A stretch of DNA of 64,000 nucleotides from Marinoscillum sp. MHG1-6. GTDB lineage: Bacteria > Bacteroidota > Bacteroidia > Cytophagales > Cyclobacteriaceae. Position numbers and translations under genes: made by a program. The notes beneath the pieces were generated by a model. The model worked only from the letters and a program-made list of their open reading frames with translations, was not told the origin of the DNA and did no database searches. This document shows, piece after piece, positions 36,889 through 45,953 of the stretch. Within the stretch, counting starts at the first letter, position 1. Each line of letters starts with the position of its first letter. The stretch lies in contig NZ_JAMZMI010000002.1 of the NCBI RefSeq assembly GCF_024714475.1, positions 558,001 to 622,000 of the forward strand. Direction: 5' to 3'.

Positions 36889-37245
36889 TTAAGCCTTTAA
36901 CTTTTGACGTACTGCCTCAACATTCTTTTTGGAGTTCCCGATGAATATCTCTCCATCTATGATAAATACCGGTCTTTTCAAAAAAGTGTACTCCTCCAGA
37001 ATATAGGATCGGTAGTCTTGCTCATCTAGACTATTCTCTTTTAGCCCCCAGGCCTTATACTTCATGGCAACGCGCGAAAAAAGTGCCTCATAAGACCCTG
37101 ACAATGACTGCATTTCATCTATTTGCTCAGGAGTAATGGCCTCCTTTTTGATATCCTGCTGCACAAAATCATCCCCTATCCTCAGATCCTTCATAATTCG
37201 CTGACAGGTACTACAAGTTGATAAATAATAGATTTTTTTCATCAT
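36889..37245 (-). CDS. ArsC/Spx-family thioredoxin-fold protein
   Basis: 118 residues from the Met pair at 37245/37242. The open frame runs upstream, but the first 24 codons before it are not homologous-looking. The thioredoxin fold starts KKIYYLSTCSTCQRIM with a CxxC motif (Cys about 10 and 13). It ends RPVFIIDGEIFIGNSKKNVE, the proline-bearing segment typical of ArsC/Spx. Arsenate reductases use one Cys here, and Spx-like proteins a CxxC, so the role could be redox regulation or reduction. It follows the beta-glucosidase gene by 75 bp on the same strand. Confidence 0.82.
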   Translation of the reverse strand: MMKKIYYLSTCSTCQRIMKDLRIGDDFVQQDIKKEAITPEQIDEMQSLSGSYEALFSRVAMKYKAWGLKENSLDEQDYRSYILEEYTFLKRPVFIIDGEIFIGNSKKNVEAVRQKLKA

Positions 37246-37320
37246 CAAAATTTCCTCAAAACTAAGAATGATCTTCAAAGTGGAAACCATTTCTATCATG
37301 AATGTTGGTCCCTTCACCCA

Positions 37321-38745
37321 TCATTTTGTAAGAAAATCTTTCCACCAGTGACCACTTTTTTTTACGGTCCGTTCCTGGTTTTTATAATTAATAAAGACCA
37401 GCCCAAAACGCGGATCATAGCCCTCACTCCACTCGAAATTGTCGGTTAATGACCAAACGAAATAGCCTTCAACAGGCACCCCTTCATTTTTCGCCTTGAG
37501 GGTGTTAGTCAGGTAGTCCTTAAAAAATTGTACCCTCCTGTCATCATTAACCTGACCATCAACCATATTTTCATCAAGTGAAAGACCATTTTCGGTCACG
37601 ACGATTTTCTTGACCCCTTCATAAGAACTGAATTTTTTGAGCATGGTATAAATCCCTTTTGGAAAAATCTCAAACCCCATGCTGTTTGTTTCCACTCCTC
37701 TTTTTTCCGGCATAACCTCCTTTGCCCATAATACCGGAGGGAACAAACTTCGCTTTACAACTATCCTGAAATAGTTTTGAATGCCGATAAAATCAAAATC
37801 AAACTTCATGCGCTCTTCATCACCAGCTTTCATATATTTCGTAATAGGTTTAATGGCTGCCAGGTCTTCAATTGGATAGCCTAATCCTAAGGAGGGTTCG
37901 ATGAACAAGCGATTATACAGCGCATCATAGGTCTTGGCCGCTTTATTATCTCTTCCTTCCTGGAGAGGAGTTACTTCCGAGCAAGAAAATGTGGTACCAA
38001 TATGTGGGTCCGAGATATTTGCTCTAATCACTCTGCCTCCTACTGCCTGACACAATACAGCGTGATGCGTCGCCTGAATAAATTTCTTCACACTTTTTTC
38101 ACCCGGAGCATGATAGCCCGATCCATATCCATGTCCCACAAACGCCGCCGGCTCATTTAAAACCATCCAGTTCCTGACCCTGTCGCCAAAACTACGAGTG
38201 GCGAGATCAGTGAATTCGCTAAACCACCCCAACATATCTCTGTTGGTCCAGCCTCCTTTTTCGTGCAGTGCTAATGGTAAGTCCCAATGATAGAGTGTCA
38301 CCCAGGGAGTAACACCCCGCTCGAGACAGGCATCCATTAATCGATGATAGTAGTCCAACCCCTTTTGGTTTACCTTTCCTACTCCATCAGGCAATAGTCT
38401 TGACCAGGCCAGTGAAAATCTAAAATTCCCAAAATTCATCCCCTTTAACAGGTCTAAGTCGGTTGTATATCGATGATAGAAATCACAGGCTATTTCTGCA
38501 TTCTGACCACTATGAACCTTCCCCTTTTGATGGGTGAAATCATCCCAAATTGAAAGACCTTTCCCATCAATTTTCCAGGCTCCTTCGGTTTGAAAGGCTG
38601 CCGCAGCACAGCCCCAATCAAAACTTTCACCAAAGTCTGAAGCCCGCAATTCGTTATCGTTAAATAGTGTAGCCATATCAAAACCTGAAAATGTTAAGGC
38701 CGAAGTTCCCAGAATTAATTTCTTGTTAAAGTCTCGACGTTTCAT
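37321..38745 (-). CDS. Tat-exported beta-glucosidase, GH1
   Basis: 474 residues. The N-terminus KRRDFNKKLILGTSALTF is a twin-arginine signal (R-R-x-F-x-K), unusual for GH1 enzymes, which are mostly cytoplasmic. The GH1 start FDWGCAAAAFQTEGAW is complete. The acid/base Glu is in VLNEPAAF near 197 and the nucleophile Glu in VVTENGLS near 380. The end WSLTDNFEWSEGYDPRFG is typical. It hydrolyses terminal beta-glucosides, probably in the periplasm after folding in the cytoplasm. It is divergent from the GT2 gene cluster. Confidence 0.93.
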   Translation of the reverse strand: MKRRDFNKKLILGTSALTFSGFDMATLFNDNELRASDFGESFDWGCAAAAFQTEGAWKIDGKGLSIWDDFTHQKGKVHSGQNAEIACDFYHRYTTDLDLLKGMNFGNFRFSLAWSRLLPDGVGKVNQKGLDYYHRLMDACLERGVTPWVTLYHWDLPLALHEKGGWTNRDMLGWFSEFTDLATRSFGDRVRNWMVLNEPAAFVGHGYGSGYHAPGEKSVKKFIQATHHAVLCQAVGGRVIRANISDPHIGTTFSCSEVTPLQEGRDNKAAKTYDALYNRLFIEPSLGLGYPIEDLAAIKPITKYMKAGDEERMKFDFDFIGIQNYFRIVVKRSLFPPVLWAKEVMPEKRGVETNSMGFEIFPKGIYTMLKKFSSYEGVKKIVVTENGLSLDENMVDGQVNDDRRVQFFKDYLTNTLKAKNEGVPVEGYFVWSLTDNFEWSEGYDPRFGLVFINYKNQERTVKKSGHWWKDFLTK

Positions 38746-38818
38746 TTTAATGGATGATTAAACTACACAAGTTTTTTATTTGTCCCTTACCAGACAAGCT
38801 CGTGGGAATCAATTAGCC

Positions 38819-38826
38819 TAAATTTG
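38819..38826 (+). promoter_or_regulatory. -7 element of the glycan cluster promoter
   Basis: TAAATTTG is a perfect TAnnTTTG. It lies 24 nt before the TTG start of the first glycosyltransferase. No -33 TTTG at the proper distance. Confidence 0.45.
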
Positions 38827-38849
38827 ACTTTGTCTTAACAAACGGATCA

Positions 38850-39542
38850 TTGAGGGAAACGGATATCAGGGTCATTATTCCCGCTTTCAACGAGCAAAAC
38901 GCAGTAGGACTTGTAATTGATGAAATACCTAAAGACTGGGTAAATGAAATCATTGTAGTGGATAATGGCTCAACAGACAATACCTATGAAACTGCCTTTA
39001 GCAGAGGTGCGACAGCATTGAGAGAATCCCGAAAAGGATATGGTCAGGCCTGTCTCAGAGGGCTTGAGTACATTGAAACATCCAACTCAACTCCCGACAT
39101 CATAGTATTTATTGATGGGGATCATTCTGATTATCCAGAACAGCTTCCTCAACTTGTCACACCGATCATCGAGGGTAAAGCGGATTTGGTCATCGGCTCA
39201 AGAAGCCTGGGAAAAAAAGAAAAAGGTAGCATCACGCCTCAGCAGATTTTTGGAAACTGGCTTGCTACCAGCCTGTTAAAATTATTTTACAAGGCAAATT
39301 ATACTGATCTCGGCCCCTTTCGCGCAATCAAATACAGCTCGTTAATGGCTATTGGCATGTCGGATACTAACTATGGATGGACGGTTGAAATGCAGTTAAA
39401 AGCAGCTAAAATGGGTTTTAACACGTTGGACGTTCCTGTTAACTATCGTCAAAGGATCGGTACTTCCAAAGTTTCCGGCACGGTTAAAGGAACTGTTTTG
39501 GCCGGCTTTAAAATCTTGTTCACCATTTTTAGATATTTGTAA
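38850..39542 (+). CDS. Family 2 glycosyltransferase (DPM1/polyprenyl-phosphate type)
   Basis: 230 residues starting at TTG, because the frame is closed upstream by a stop at 38814 with no ATG between. GT-A fold: RVIIPAFNEQNAVG (7-20), IIVVDNGSTDNTY, and the metal-binding FIDGDHSDYPEQL near 88-100. It has no C-terminal membrane helices beyond a hydrophobic end. Enzymes of this type load a sugar onto polyprenyl phosphate. It starts a five-gene run and is 3 bp before the next gene, whose GT-C downstream partner would use such a lipid-linked sugar. Confidence 0.9.
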   Translation: MRETDIRVIIPAFNEQNAVGLVIDEIPKDWVNEIIVVDNGSTDNTYETAFSRGATALRESRKGYGQACLRGLEYIETSNSTPDIIVFIDGDHSDYPEQLPQLVTPIIEGKADLVIGSRSLGKKEKGSITPQQIFGNWLATSLLKLFYKANYTDLGPFRAIKYSSLMAIGMSDTNYGWTVEMQLKAAKMGFNTLDVPVNYRQRIGTSKVSGTVKGTVLAGFKILFTIFRYL

Positions 39543-39545
39543 GCG

Positions 39546-40985
39546 ATGGACTGGCTCATTATAGGAGGATATTCAATAGCACTGACGGTCATTTGCGTTT
39601 TCAGCGCTGAGCAATTGTATCTGGCATGGATCTATTCCCGATCAAAAAAAAATGACCAGAGAAACAACCTGAAAGCCTACCCCTACATCACCGTACAATT
39701 GCCAATTTACAATGAAAAATATGTGATAAACCGATTGATCGACAAGGTATGTCAACTAGACTACCCCACGGAAAAATTGGAAATCCAGGTATTGGATGAC
39801 AGCGATGATGAGACGCTGGAGCTGACGACGCAAAAAGTTACGGAATGGTCCGATCGGGGTATGAATATTAAACTAGTGCGCCGACCAAACCGAATAGGAT
39901 ATAAAGCAGGGGCACTGGCCTATGGCATGGGATTGGCTCAGGGGGAATTTATTGCCATTTTCGATGCTGATTTTTTACCTGAAAAAGACTTTCTCACCCA
40001 AACCATTTCAGCGTTTGATCAGGATACGGGAATGGTCCAAACTAAATGGGGCCATATCAATCAGGATTACAGTATTCTAACCCGAATGCAGGCGTTTGGG
40101 CTAAATGCCCATTTTACTGTGGAGCAAACGGGGAGGTCCTCCTCGGGGAAACTGATGAATTTTAACGGAACTGCCGGGGTTTGGCGAAAGACTTGTATCG
40201 AAGAAGCGGGAGGATGGCAACATGATACCCTTACTGAAGATTTAGACCTAAGCTATCGAGCACAATTGAAAGGCTGGAAATTCAAATACCTCGAGGATGT
40301 AACTACTCCAGCCGAACTACCGGTAATTATTCCCGCGATCAAATCACAGCAGTACCGCTGGAATAAAGGCGCAGCTGAAACAGCACGTAAAAACCTGGCC
40401 TCTCTATTCAGATCAAAGCTTTCTTTCAAGGTGAAATTCCATGGGCTTATGCACCTTTTAAATTCCTCGATATTTATTTTCCTGTTAATCGGGGCTGTAC
40501 TCAGTATCCCGTTACTTCAGGTGAAACATCATAGGACCGACCTTTCCTCAGCCTTCGATCTGGCGATTGTTTTCATTATCGGTTTTTTGGGGACAACCAT
40601 TTTCTATTGGATCTCAGCACGGGTTGATCGACCCAGGAACACCTGGAAATACTTCATTTATGAATTTCCTATTTTTTTAACGTTCTGTATGGGCTTGAGT
40701 CTTCACAATGCCATTGCAGTTGCTGAAGGGTATCTTGGCAGAAAAACACCGTTCATTCGAACACCTAAATTCAACATAACGTCTTCATCAGACACCTGGA
40801 AAGGAAATAAATACCTGAATAAGGCCTTGAGTCCGGTGCTGTTTATTGAAGGCCTGCTCTCGCTATATTTCCTATATGGTATTTACTATGGGATCAAAAT
40901 TGAGGATTACGGCTTGATCCTATTCCACTTAATGCTCTCTATAGGTTTTGGTGCGGTGTTCTATCTCACTTTAAGATCCAAATGA
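39546..40985 (+). CDS. Membrane family 2 glycosyltransferase (cellulose-synthase-like)
   Basis: 479 residues. One N-terminal membrane helix is followed by a cytosolic GT-A domain with the D,D,D,QxxRW signature: IQVLDDSDDET, FDADFLPEKD, TEDLDLSYR and QQYRWNKGAAE. Four or so membrane helices fill 300-475. Processive or lipid-directed synthesis of a surface glycan is likely. The product is unknown. It ends in a 4-base ATGA overlap with the GT-C gene, indicating translational coupling. Confidence 0.92.
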   Translation: MDWLIIGGYSIALTVICVFSAEQLYLAWIYSRSKKNDQRNNLKAYPYITVQLPIYNEKYVINRLIDKVCQLDYPTEKLEIQVLDDSDDETLELTTQKVTEWSDRGMNIKLVRRPNRIGYKAGALAYGMGLAQGEFIAIFDADFLPEKDFLTQTISAFDQDTGMVQTKWGHINQDYSILTRMQAFGLNAHFTVEQTGRSSSGKLMNFNGTAGVWRKTCIEEAGGWQHDTLTEDLDLSYRAQLKGWKFKYLEDVTTPAELPVIIPAIKSQQYRWNKGAAETARKNLASLFRSKLSFKVKFHGLMHLLNSSIFIFLLIGAVLSIPLLQVKHHRTDLSSAFDLAIVFIIGFLGTTIFYWISARVDRPRNTWKYFIYEFPIFLTFCMGLSLHNAIAVAEGYLGRKTPFIRTPKFNITSSSDTWKGNKYLNKALSPVLFIEGLLSLYFLYGIYYGIKIEDYGLILFHLMLSIGFGAVFYLTLRSK

Positions 40986-42307
40986 AGTCTGAAAAATCCT
41001 CCAGTGCCTTCTATAGTCTGATTTTTATATTTCTCGGAGGTATTGGGACTATTGGTCTCAGTATTAACAGGGAAGAATCCGTAATTCTGGGACTCGCCTA
41101 TTTCGCTGCATTTTTTAGCTACTTCTGGATCGTCAGGTTTCACTCTGAAAGCCAAATTCTTTTTCCTCTTGGTCTTCTGATCCGTTTTATCCTCTTTTTT
41201 AGTTTACCATCGCTTTCCGACGATATCTATCGTTTTTTATGGGATGGATACCTCAGCGCTTCTGGTCTGGACCCTTTTGGTGATACACCGAGTATGGTGA
41301 TGCAACATACCACCGGTATCATTGGCGTGGACAATGCACTTTTTCAACAACTAAACTCACCCGATTACTTTACGGTATACCCTCCCCTCAATCAAATTAT
41401 TTTTTGGATTGGGGTGAAAACCGGAGGCGAAAGTTGGTTACTAGCCACCAATATCATTCGATGCGTACTTTTGGCTGCTGACCTACTCACTTTTTACGCT
41501 CTCAAGAAGCTGCTGACTATAAAGGGCAAAAGCCCTAATCTCTCCTATTGGTACTTTCTCAACCCTTTGGTTATACTGGAGATGGCGGGAAATGTTCATT
41601 TTGAAGGACTCATGATTATGTTTTTGATACTTGGTCTGGGGCTATTGGAGAAAAACAAAAATCTATTCGGCTCTCTTTCGATGGGACTTGCCATTGGAAC
41701 TAAACTGATACCACTCATTTTTATTCCGACCCTTTTATTTCGATATGATTGGAAAAAAAGTGTCCTGATTTCAGGAATTTCTCTTTCGGTGGGGCTCATG
41801 ACTCTCTTACCCGTTTTCCTTTCTAAGGATCTCCAAAATATGGGTACTAGTCTGGGGCTATATTTTCAGCATTTCGAATTCAACGCGTCCTTCTATTACC
41901 TGTTCCGAGAAATAGGTTTTATGATCAAAGGATACAATATTATTGGTACGCTGGGACCGATCTTATCTATCATATCCGGAGCTGCCATCTTACTCATTTC
42001 ATGGTTCGCAGGACAACGAAAATGGGAAGTAAGTCAAATATGGCTCATCATCCTGTTCATTTATCTAAGTTTTACTACCACTATTCACCCCTGGTACGTT
42101 CTCCCATTGATTCCCCTGGGCATATTATCAGGTTATTATTTTCCGATTGCCTGGAGTATGCTCATCTTTATGTCTTACTTCGGATATCAGATTACAGGAT
42201 TCGAACTATCCTCGTTTTGGGTTGTTTTGGAATATGTCGGATTATGGATTTTCATTGGTTTTGAATATTATCTCAAGACAAATAACATTAAAATGGGTCG
42301 GCTTTAA
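40982..42307 (+). CDS. GT-C membrane glycosyltransferase (mannosyltransferase-like)
   Basis: 441 residues with about 11-12 membrane helices. The loop after the second or third helix reads LSDDIYRFLWDGYLSASG (about 78-95), the Asp-Asp motif of GT-C enzymes that use polyprenyl-phosphate sugars. Later loops with HPWYVLPLIPLG also fit. Annotated relatives are alpha-mannosyltransferases, but the sugar is inferred. It overlaps the previous gene by 4 bp and the rhodanese gene by 47 bp. Confidence 0.85.
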   Translation: MKSEKSSSAFYSLIFIFLGGIGTIGLSINREESVILGLAYFAAFFSYFWIVRFHSESQILFPLGLLIRFILFFSLPSLSDDIYRFLWDGYLSASGLDPFGDTPSMVMQHTTGIIGVDNALFQQLNSPDYFTVYPPLNQIIFWIGVKTGGESWLLATNIIRCVLLAADLLTFYALKKLLTIKGKSPNLSYWYFLNPLVILEMAGNVHFEGLMIMFLILGLGLLEKNKNLFGSLSMGLAIGTKLIPLIFIPTLLFRYDWKKSVLISGISLSVGLMTLLPVFLSKDLQNMGTSLGLYFQHFEFNASFYYLFREIGFMIKGYNIIGTLGPILSIISGAAILLISWFAGQRKWEVSQIWLIILFIYLSFTTTIHPWYVLPLIPLGILSGYYFPIAWSMLIFMSYFGYQITGFELSSFWVVLEYVGLWIFIGFEYYLKTNNIKMGRL

Positions 42308-42782
42308 CCTGCTCACGCTTTTTACCCTGACTACGTGTGGACAAAGTTCATATGATGAAAAGCTTGAAAGCATATACAGCTTTTCAGTCCCACTGATCAA
42401 GGTCGACTCTCTTGGGCAATTACTGAACAAGAAACATATCACCATTTTTGATACCCGGTCTCCCGTTGAGTTTGAAGTAAGCCATCTACCGAACGCAACA
42501 TTTATAGATTATTCCTCCTTTTCAGACAGATCGTTTGAAAAACTACCAAGAGAAACCCCGATTGTGGTTTACTGCAGCGTGGGTTACAGAAGTGAAAAAG
42601 TCGGAGAATACTTGCAAGAATTGGGGTTTACCAACATCTGCAATTTATATGGTGGTATTTTTGAATGGAAAAACAACGGCATGCAGGTGGTCAATGAGAA
42701 TAACGAACTGACTGACAGTCTGCATACGTATAATGAGAATTGGTCCAAGTGGCTACTAAAAGGAATAAAAGTATATGAGTAA
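42261..42782 (+). CDS. Rhodanese-domain lipoprotein
   Basis: 173 residues from a TTG at 42261. This start gives a lipoprotein signal (hydrophobic stretch ending FTLTTCGQ, lipid Cys near 27), whereas the longer open frame from 42147 lies fully inside the GT-C gene and looks non-coding. One rhodanese domain carries DTRSPVEFEVSHLPNA and the active-site loop YCSVGYRSEKVGEYL with the persulfide Cys. It would sit on the periplasmic face or outer membrane, with unknown acceptor. It overlaps both neighbours (47 and 8 bp), so it belongs firmly to the glycan operon. Confidence 0.75.
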   Translation: MNIISRQITLKWVGFNLLTLFTLTTCGQSSYDEKLESIYSFSVPLIKVDSLGQLLNKKHITIFDTRSPVEFEVSHLPNATFIDYSSFSDRSFEKLPRETPIVVYCSVGYRSEKVGEYLQELGFTNICNLYGGIFEWKNNGMQVVNENNELTDSLHTYNENWSKWLLKGIKVYE

Positions 42783-43392
42783 GAACCTATTAATCCTATT
42801 TGTAAAGAACCTGATCCCCGGAACAGTGAAAACCAGATTGGCTGAAGAGATAGGTATCGAAGGAGCATTAGATGTGTACCAGTTTTTAGTGGAGCACACT
42901 TTTGAAGAAACCAACAAGGTCGAAAGCGATAAAATCGTTTATTACTCGGAATATGTGGAAATAGAGGACATCTTCGACAATGGGAAATATCAGATGCAAG
43001 TTCAAAAAGGAAAGGATCTGGGGGAGCGTATGTTAAATGCCTTTCAGAAAAGCTTCGATGCCGGGTATGAAAAGGCCATCATCGTGGGATCTGATTGTTT
43101 CGAACTACAAAAAACTCATATTGAAGAAGCGCTCGACGAACTTGATAAAAACGATTTAGTGATTGGTCCTGCATCTGACGGCGGTTATTACTTACTGGGC
43201 ATGAAAGAGCTTTTTCCGGCCCTTTTTCAAAACAAAAAATTCAGTCACGAAAACGTATTGAAAGAGTTGCTTGCTGAGATTGCTTCGTTAGATTTGAGCT
43301 TTCACTTGCTACCGGAATTAAACGATATTGACACATTCGATGACCTCAAAGATTCAGGTATTGATTTTGAATTTGTGAGTGATGACGATTGA
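42775..43392 (+). CDS. DUF2064/TIGR04282-type GT-A nucleotidyl/glycosyltransferase
   Basis: 205 residues: LILFVKNLIPGTVKTRLAEE (5-24) and VGSDCFELQKTHI, then GPASDGGYYLLGMK, the features of the DUF2064 family named arsenosugar biosynthesis glycosyltransferase in databases. It has a GT-A Rossmann-like fold without membrane segments. No arsenite methyltransferase or radical-SAM gene is nearby, so an arsenosugar role is not supported. In this operon it more likely supplies an activated sugar. It overlaps the rhodanese gene by 8 bp. Confidence 0.85.
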   Translation: MSKNLLILFVKNLIPGTVKTRLAEEIGIEGALDVYQFLVEHTFEETNKVESDKIVYYSEYVEIEDIFDNGKYQMQVQKGKDLGERMLNAFQKSFDAGYEKAIIVGSDCFELQKTHIEEALDELDKNDLVIGPASDGGYYLLGMKELFPALFQNKKFSHENVLKELLAEIASLDLSFHLLPELNDIDTFDDLKDSGIDFEFVSDDD

Positions 43393-43429
43393 TAGCCACG
43401 GGACACAGTCCCCGTACTTGTGGTACCTT

Positions 43430-44551
43430 ATGATCAAATGCCCAAAGGCGCTTCTATGCGCAAGTATTCTTTTATTGACTCTGTCCTCCTGCACCGTAAG
43501 CAGGAGCCTCTTCTGGAATTTTGCCGGTCAGAAAGACATTAAAAGATTTCCTTCTAATACCATTAGAAAAGACAGCAGCACTTTTGATTTTGCAAAAGAA
43601 CTAACGCCATCCAATTTTTATATTGATCATTATAGCCACCACGGGTCGAACGCCATCCCCCTGGAGGAATTCTTAAGTGACTTTAAGCATAACCTTGCAT
43701 TTGTTGTCATCAAAAATGACTCAATTCTGTTTGAGCGATATGCTGACGGATATTCTGATCAATCTATCGTTACTACTTTTTCAGTGAGCAAAACCATCAT
43801 TTCAATGCTCATTGGTATTGCATTGGAAGAGGGTAGCATCAACAGCATTCATGATCCAATCGTCAACTACCTGCCCTCATTGTCGGATCATGGATTTCAG
43901 AAAATTACTATTGAGCACCTATTAAAGCACACAAGCGGTATTCGTTTTAAAGAACGCTATATCAACCCATTTAATAATGACGTGGCCAGATATTACTATG
44001 GCAAGGATGTCTATAAAGCCATTGAAAAGCTGAAATTGGAAACGGAACCCGGACAATCTTTCCATTACCATAGTGCGAACACACAGCTACTGGGTTTGAT
44101 ACTCATCCGGGCTACGGGAATGAGTATCGCTGATTATATGGAAAGCCGTATCTGGTCCAAAATCGGAACTGAGCTTGATGCCTCCTGGAGTACCTACGAA
44201 AAACAACCGGTAGAAAAAGCATTCTGCTGCTTTAATAGTTCTACCATTGACCTCGCAAGGTTTGGCCGTCTAATGCTGAATCGAGGCAATTGGAATGGTG
44301 AGCAGATTATCCCTGCCGACTGGATTGACAAGACACACGAGAGAAGCATGGAGGAAGGTGGAATTTGGGGATACCAATATCATGTTATTCTTGGACTCAA
44401 AGAATATGGTGACTTTATGGCCCAGGGGCTCTACGATCAGTATATCTATATGATGCCAAAAAAGGACATTGTGATAGTTGCCGTCAATTCCACCCATAAA
44501 CCCACAGTGAACTGGCGGTTAGTTTTTCTTCAGATTGTAGATCAGCTCTGA
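43430..44551 (+). CDS. Serine hydrolase lipoprotein (class C beta-lactamase fold)
   Basis: 373 residues from the ATG at 43430. The upstream GTG at 43379 would displace the lipoprotein signal (LLCASILLLTLSSC, Cys near 21). Catalytic Ser118-x-x-Lys121 is in TFSVSKTIIS, the Tyr/Asn region is FHYHSANTQLLG, and the late motif is near WGYQYHV. The sequence resembles 6-aminohexanoate-dimer hydrolase and esterase-like members more than true beta-lactamases. It is a single gene 37 bp after the glycan cluster and stop-to-stop with the Crp/Fnr gene (no gap). Confidence 0.87.
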   Translation: MIKCPKALLCASILLLTLSSCTVSRSLFWNFAGQKDIKRFPSNTIRKDSSTFDFAKELTPSNFYIDHYSHHGSNAIPLEEFLSDFKHNLAFVVIKNDSILFERYADGYSDQSIVTTFSVSKTIISMLIGIALEEGSINSIHDPIVNYLPSLSDHGFQKITIEHLLKHTSGIRFKERYINPFNNDVARYYYGKDVYKAIEKLKLETEPGQSFHYHSANTQLLGLILIRATGMSIADYMESRIWSKIGTELDASWSTYEKQPVEKAFCCFNSSTIDLARFGRLMLNRGNWNGEQIIPADWIDKTHERSMEEGGIWGYQYHVILGLKEYGDFMAQGLYDQYIYMMPKKDIVIVAVNSTHKPTVNWRLVFLQIVDQL

Positions 44552-45232
44552 TTACACCAGCTTTTCCATATCCCGAATCAGAATACGTCTTCTGTCAAAG
44601 TTGATAATGTTCTCTTCTCGCAGCTCATTCATGATAGTGGTAACAGTCTGTCTCGATGTACCAGTAAGGCTTGCGATATCTTTATGTGTAAGGTGATTTT
44701 TGATCATCATCTCAAAACCTACCTTTTGTCCCTTTTCTATAGCAGTGTCCCTCAAAAACTCCACAATTCTTGTTCTTGCATCTTTGAAAACCAAAGCCTC
44801 TATTCGCCTCTTCATGCGAGTGAATCGTAGCCCAATAATCTTAAAAAGCTTGAAACTAAGTTCCTTATTATCTTTCATCAGCCCCTGCAAGTCCTCTATA
44901 GTCATTGGACAAACCCGCGTGTCATTGTCCATGGCTTGCGCGAAGTCCGATCGCTTCCCTTCTCCGGTCAATGCCATTTCACCAAAAATCTCCCCTTTCG
45001 TCAATATGGCATTTACGATTTCCTTATCACCGTCCACATTTGACCCAATCTTCACCCTTCCATTCGCAACCATATAAATGGTATCAGACGCAGCATCCTG
45101 AAAATAGATATGTTCATCCTTCTTATAAATATTGGGCTTGTGCTTGTCTTCCATTCCCGGGGTTTTATGCGGACAAAGAATTTCATACAAATCCGTTTCT
45201 TCAAAATACCAAATATTGGAGTGTTCGCTCAT
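44552..45232 (-). CDS. Crp/Fnr-family transcription regulator
   Basis: 226 residues: an N-terminal cyclic-nucleotide-binding-like barrel (about 30-130, VANGRVKIGSNVDGDKEIV and GEIFGEMALTGEGKRS), a dimer helix, and a winged helix with LTHKDIASLTGTSRQTVTTI (about 180-200). No FNR-type N-terminal Cys cluster is visible, so it is not an obvious Fe-S sensor. The effector is unknown. It is divergent from hemJ-SCO-cytochrome c (179-bp gap), so it may regulate those respiration-related genes. Confidence 0.93.
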   Translation of the reverse strand: MSEHSNIWYFEETDLYEILCPHKTPGMEDKHKPNIYKKDEHIYFQDAASDTIYMVANGRVKIGSNVDGDKEIVNAILTKGEIFGEMALTGEGKRSDFAQAMDNDTRVCPMTIEDLQGLMKDNKELSFKLFKIIGLRFTRMKRRIEALVFKDARTRIVEFLRDTAIEKGQKVGFEMMIKNHLTHKDIASLTGTSRQTVTTIMNELREENIINFDRRRILIRDMEKLV

Positions 45233-45339
45233 GTTTAACTATTAGGTCAAATTCTAAATTATCACATGCTATTCAATTGGCCAACTCAAATTCAACTGAC
45301 CATTTTTATCAAGGAATCAGATCTCGATGACACAAATTC

Positions 45340-45369
45340 TTGAAAAGTCAGAATAGATACGCATTTTTG
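45340..45369 (+). promoter_or_regulatory. Probable promoter of hemJ-SCO-cytochrome c
   Basis: TTG at 45340-45342 and CATTTTTG at 45362-45369 are 19 nt apart. The -7 box has one mismatch to TAnnTTTG. It ends 42 nt before the hemJ ATG. Confidence 0.35.
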
Positions 45370-45411
45370 CCGAGTTGATTTTTTAACAACAAATACGAGA
45401 AAAAAGTCCCG

Positions 45412-45951
45412 ATGGATTATTTATACCTTAAAGCACTGCACATCATTTTTATTGTGACATGGTTTGCCGGTCTATTCTACATTGTGCGGCTTTTCATCTA
45501 CCACACGGAAGCTTATCAAAAAGAAGATCCGGAAAAATCCATTTTGGTTAAGCAATTCGCGTTGATGTCCAAAAGACTTTGGTTGGGTATCACCTGGCCT
45601 TCAGCCATACTCACATTGATCTTTGGAGGATCTTTGCTGTGGTCACAACCTTCATGGCTTCAAATGCCATTTATGCACATCAAGCTGACCTTTGTGTTTC
45701 TACTTTATTTGTATCACTTCTCGTGTCAGCATATTTATAAGCAATTGCAAAATGGTGTAGTAAAATATAGTTCAAGCCAACTCAGGATATGGAATGAAGT
45801 AGCCACAATCATTCTTGTGGCAGTTGTATTTCTCATCGTAGTTAAATCCAATATTGACTGGGTTTGGGGTGTTGTGGGCATGGCTTTATTTGCTTTGCTG
45901 CTAATGCTCGCCATCAAGATTTATAAAAAAATCAGAACGAAAAAAGAATAG
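45412..45951 (+). CDS. hemJ: HemJ-type protoporphyrinogen IX oxidase (CopD family)
   Basis: 179 residues with four to five membrane helices. Opens YLYLKALHIIFIVTWFAGLF, with the conserved His near 10 and an Arg (VRLFIYH) that mark the HemJ family. It oxidises protoporphyrinogen IX to protoporphyrin IX in the inner membrane for heme synthesis. Two bases separate it from the SCO gene, and a cytochrome c follows, so the operon joins heme and cytochrome maturation. CopD-like copper-export proteins share the fold, so the call is good but not absolute. Confidence 0.85.
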   Translation: MDYLYLKALHIIFIVTWFAGLFYIVRLFIYHTEAYQKEDPEKSILVKQFALMSKRLWLGITWPSAILTLIFGGSLLWSQPSWLQMPFMHIKLTFVFLLYLYHFSCQHIYKQLQNGVVKYSSSQLRIWNEVATIILVAVVFLIVVKSNIDWVWGVVGMALFALLLMLAIKIYKKIRTKKE

Positions 45952-45953
45952 TA

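Noticed and set aside
37246-37317. Longer start of the ArsC/Spx-like gene at 37317
   Set aside because: The added 24 residues precede a canonical thioredoxin-fold start and do not resemble the family.
42147-42260. Longer start of the rhodanese lipoprotein at 42147
   Set aside because: The extension lies inside the GT-C gene and destroys the lipoprotein signal; the TTG at 42261 restores it.
42775-43392. Arsenosugar biosynthesis cluster suggested by the TIGR04282-type protein
   Set aside because: No ArsM, ArsS or related arsenosugar genes lie nearby; the neighbours are glycan enzymes.
43379-43429. GTG start of the serine hydrolase at 43379
   Set aside because: It overlaps the DUF2064 gene and pushes the lipoprotein signal to residue 18.
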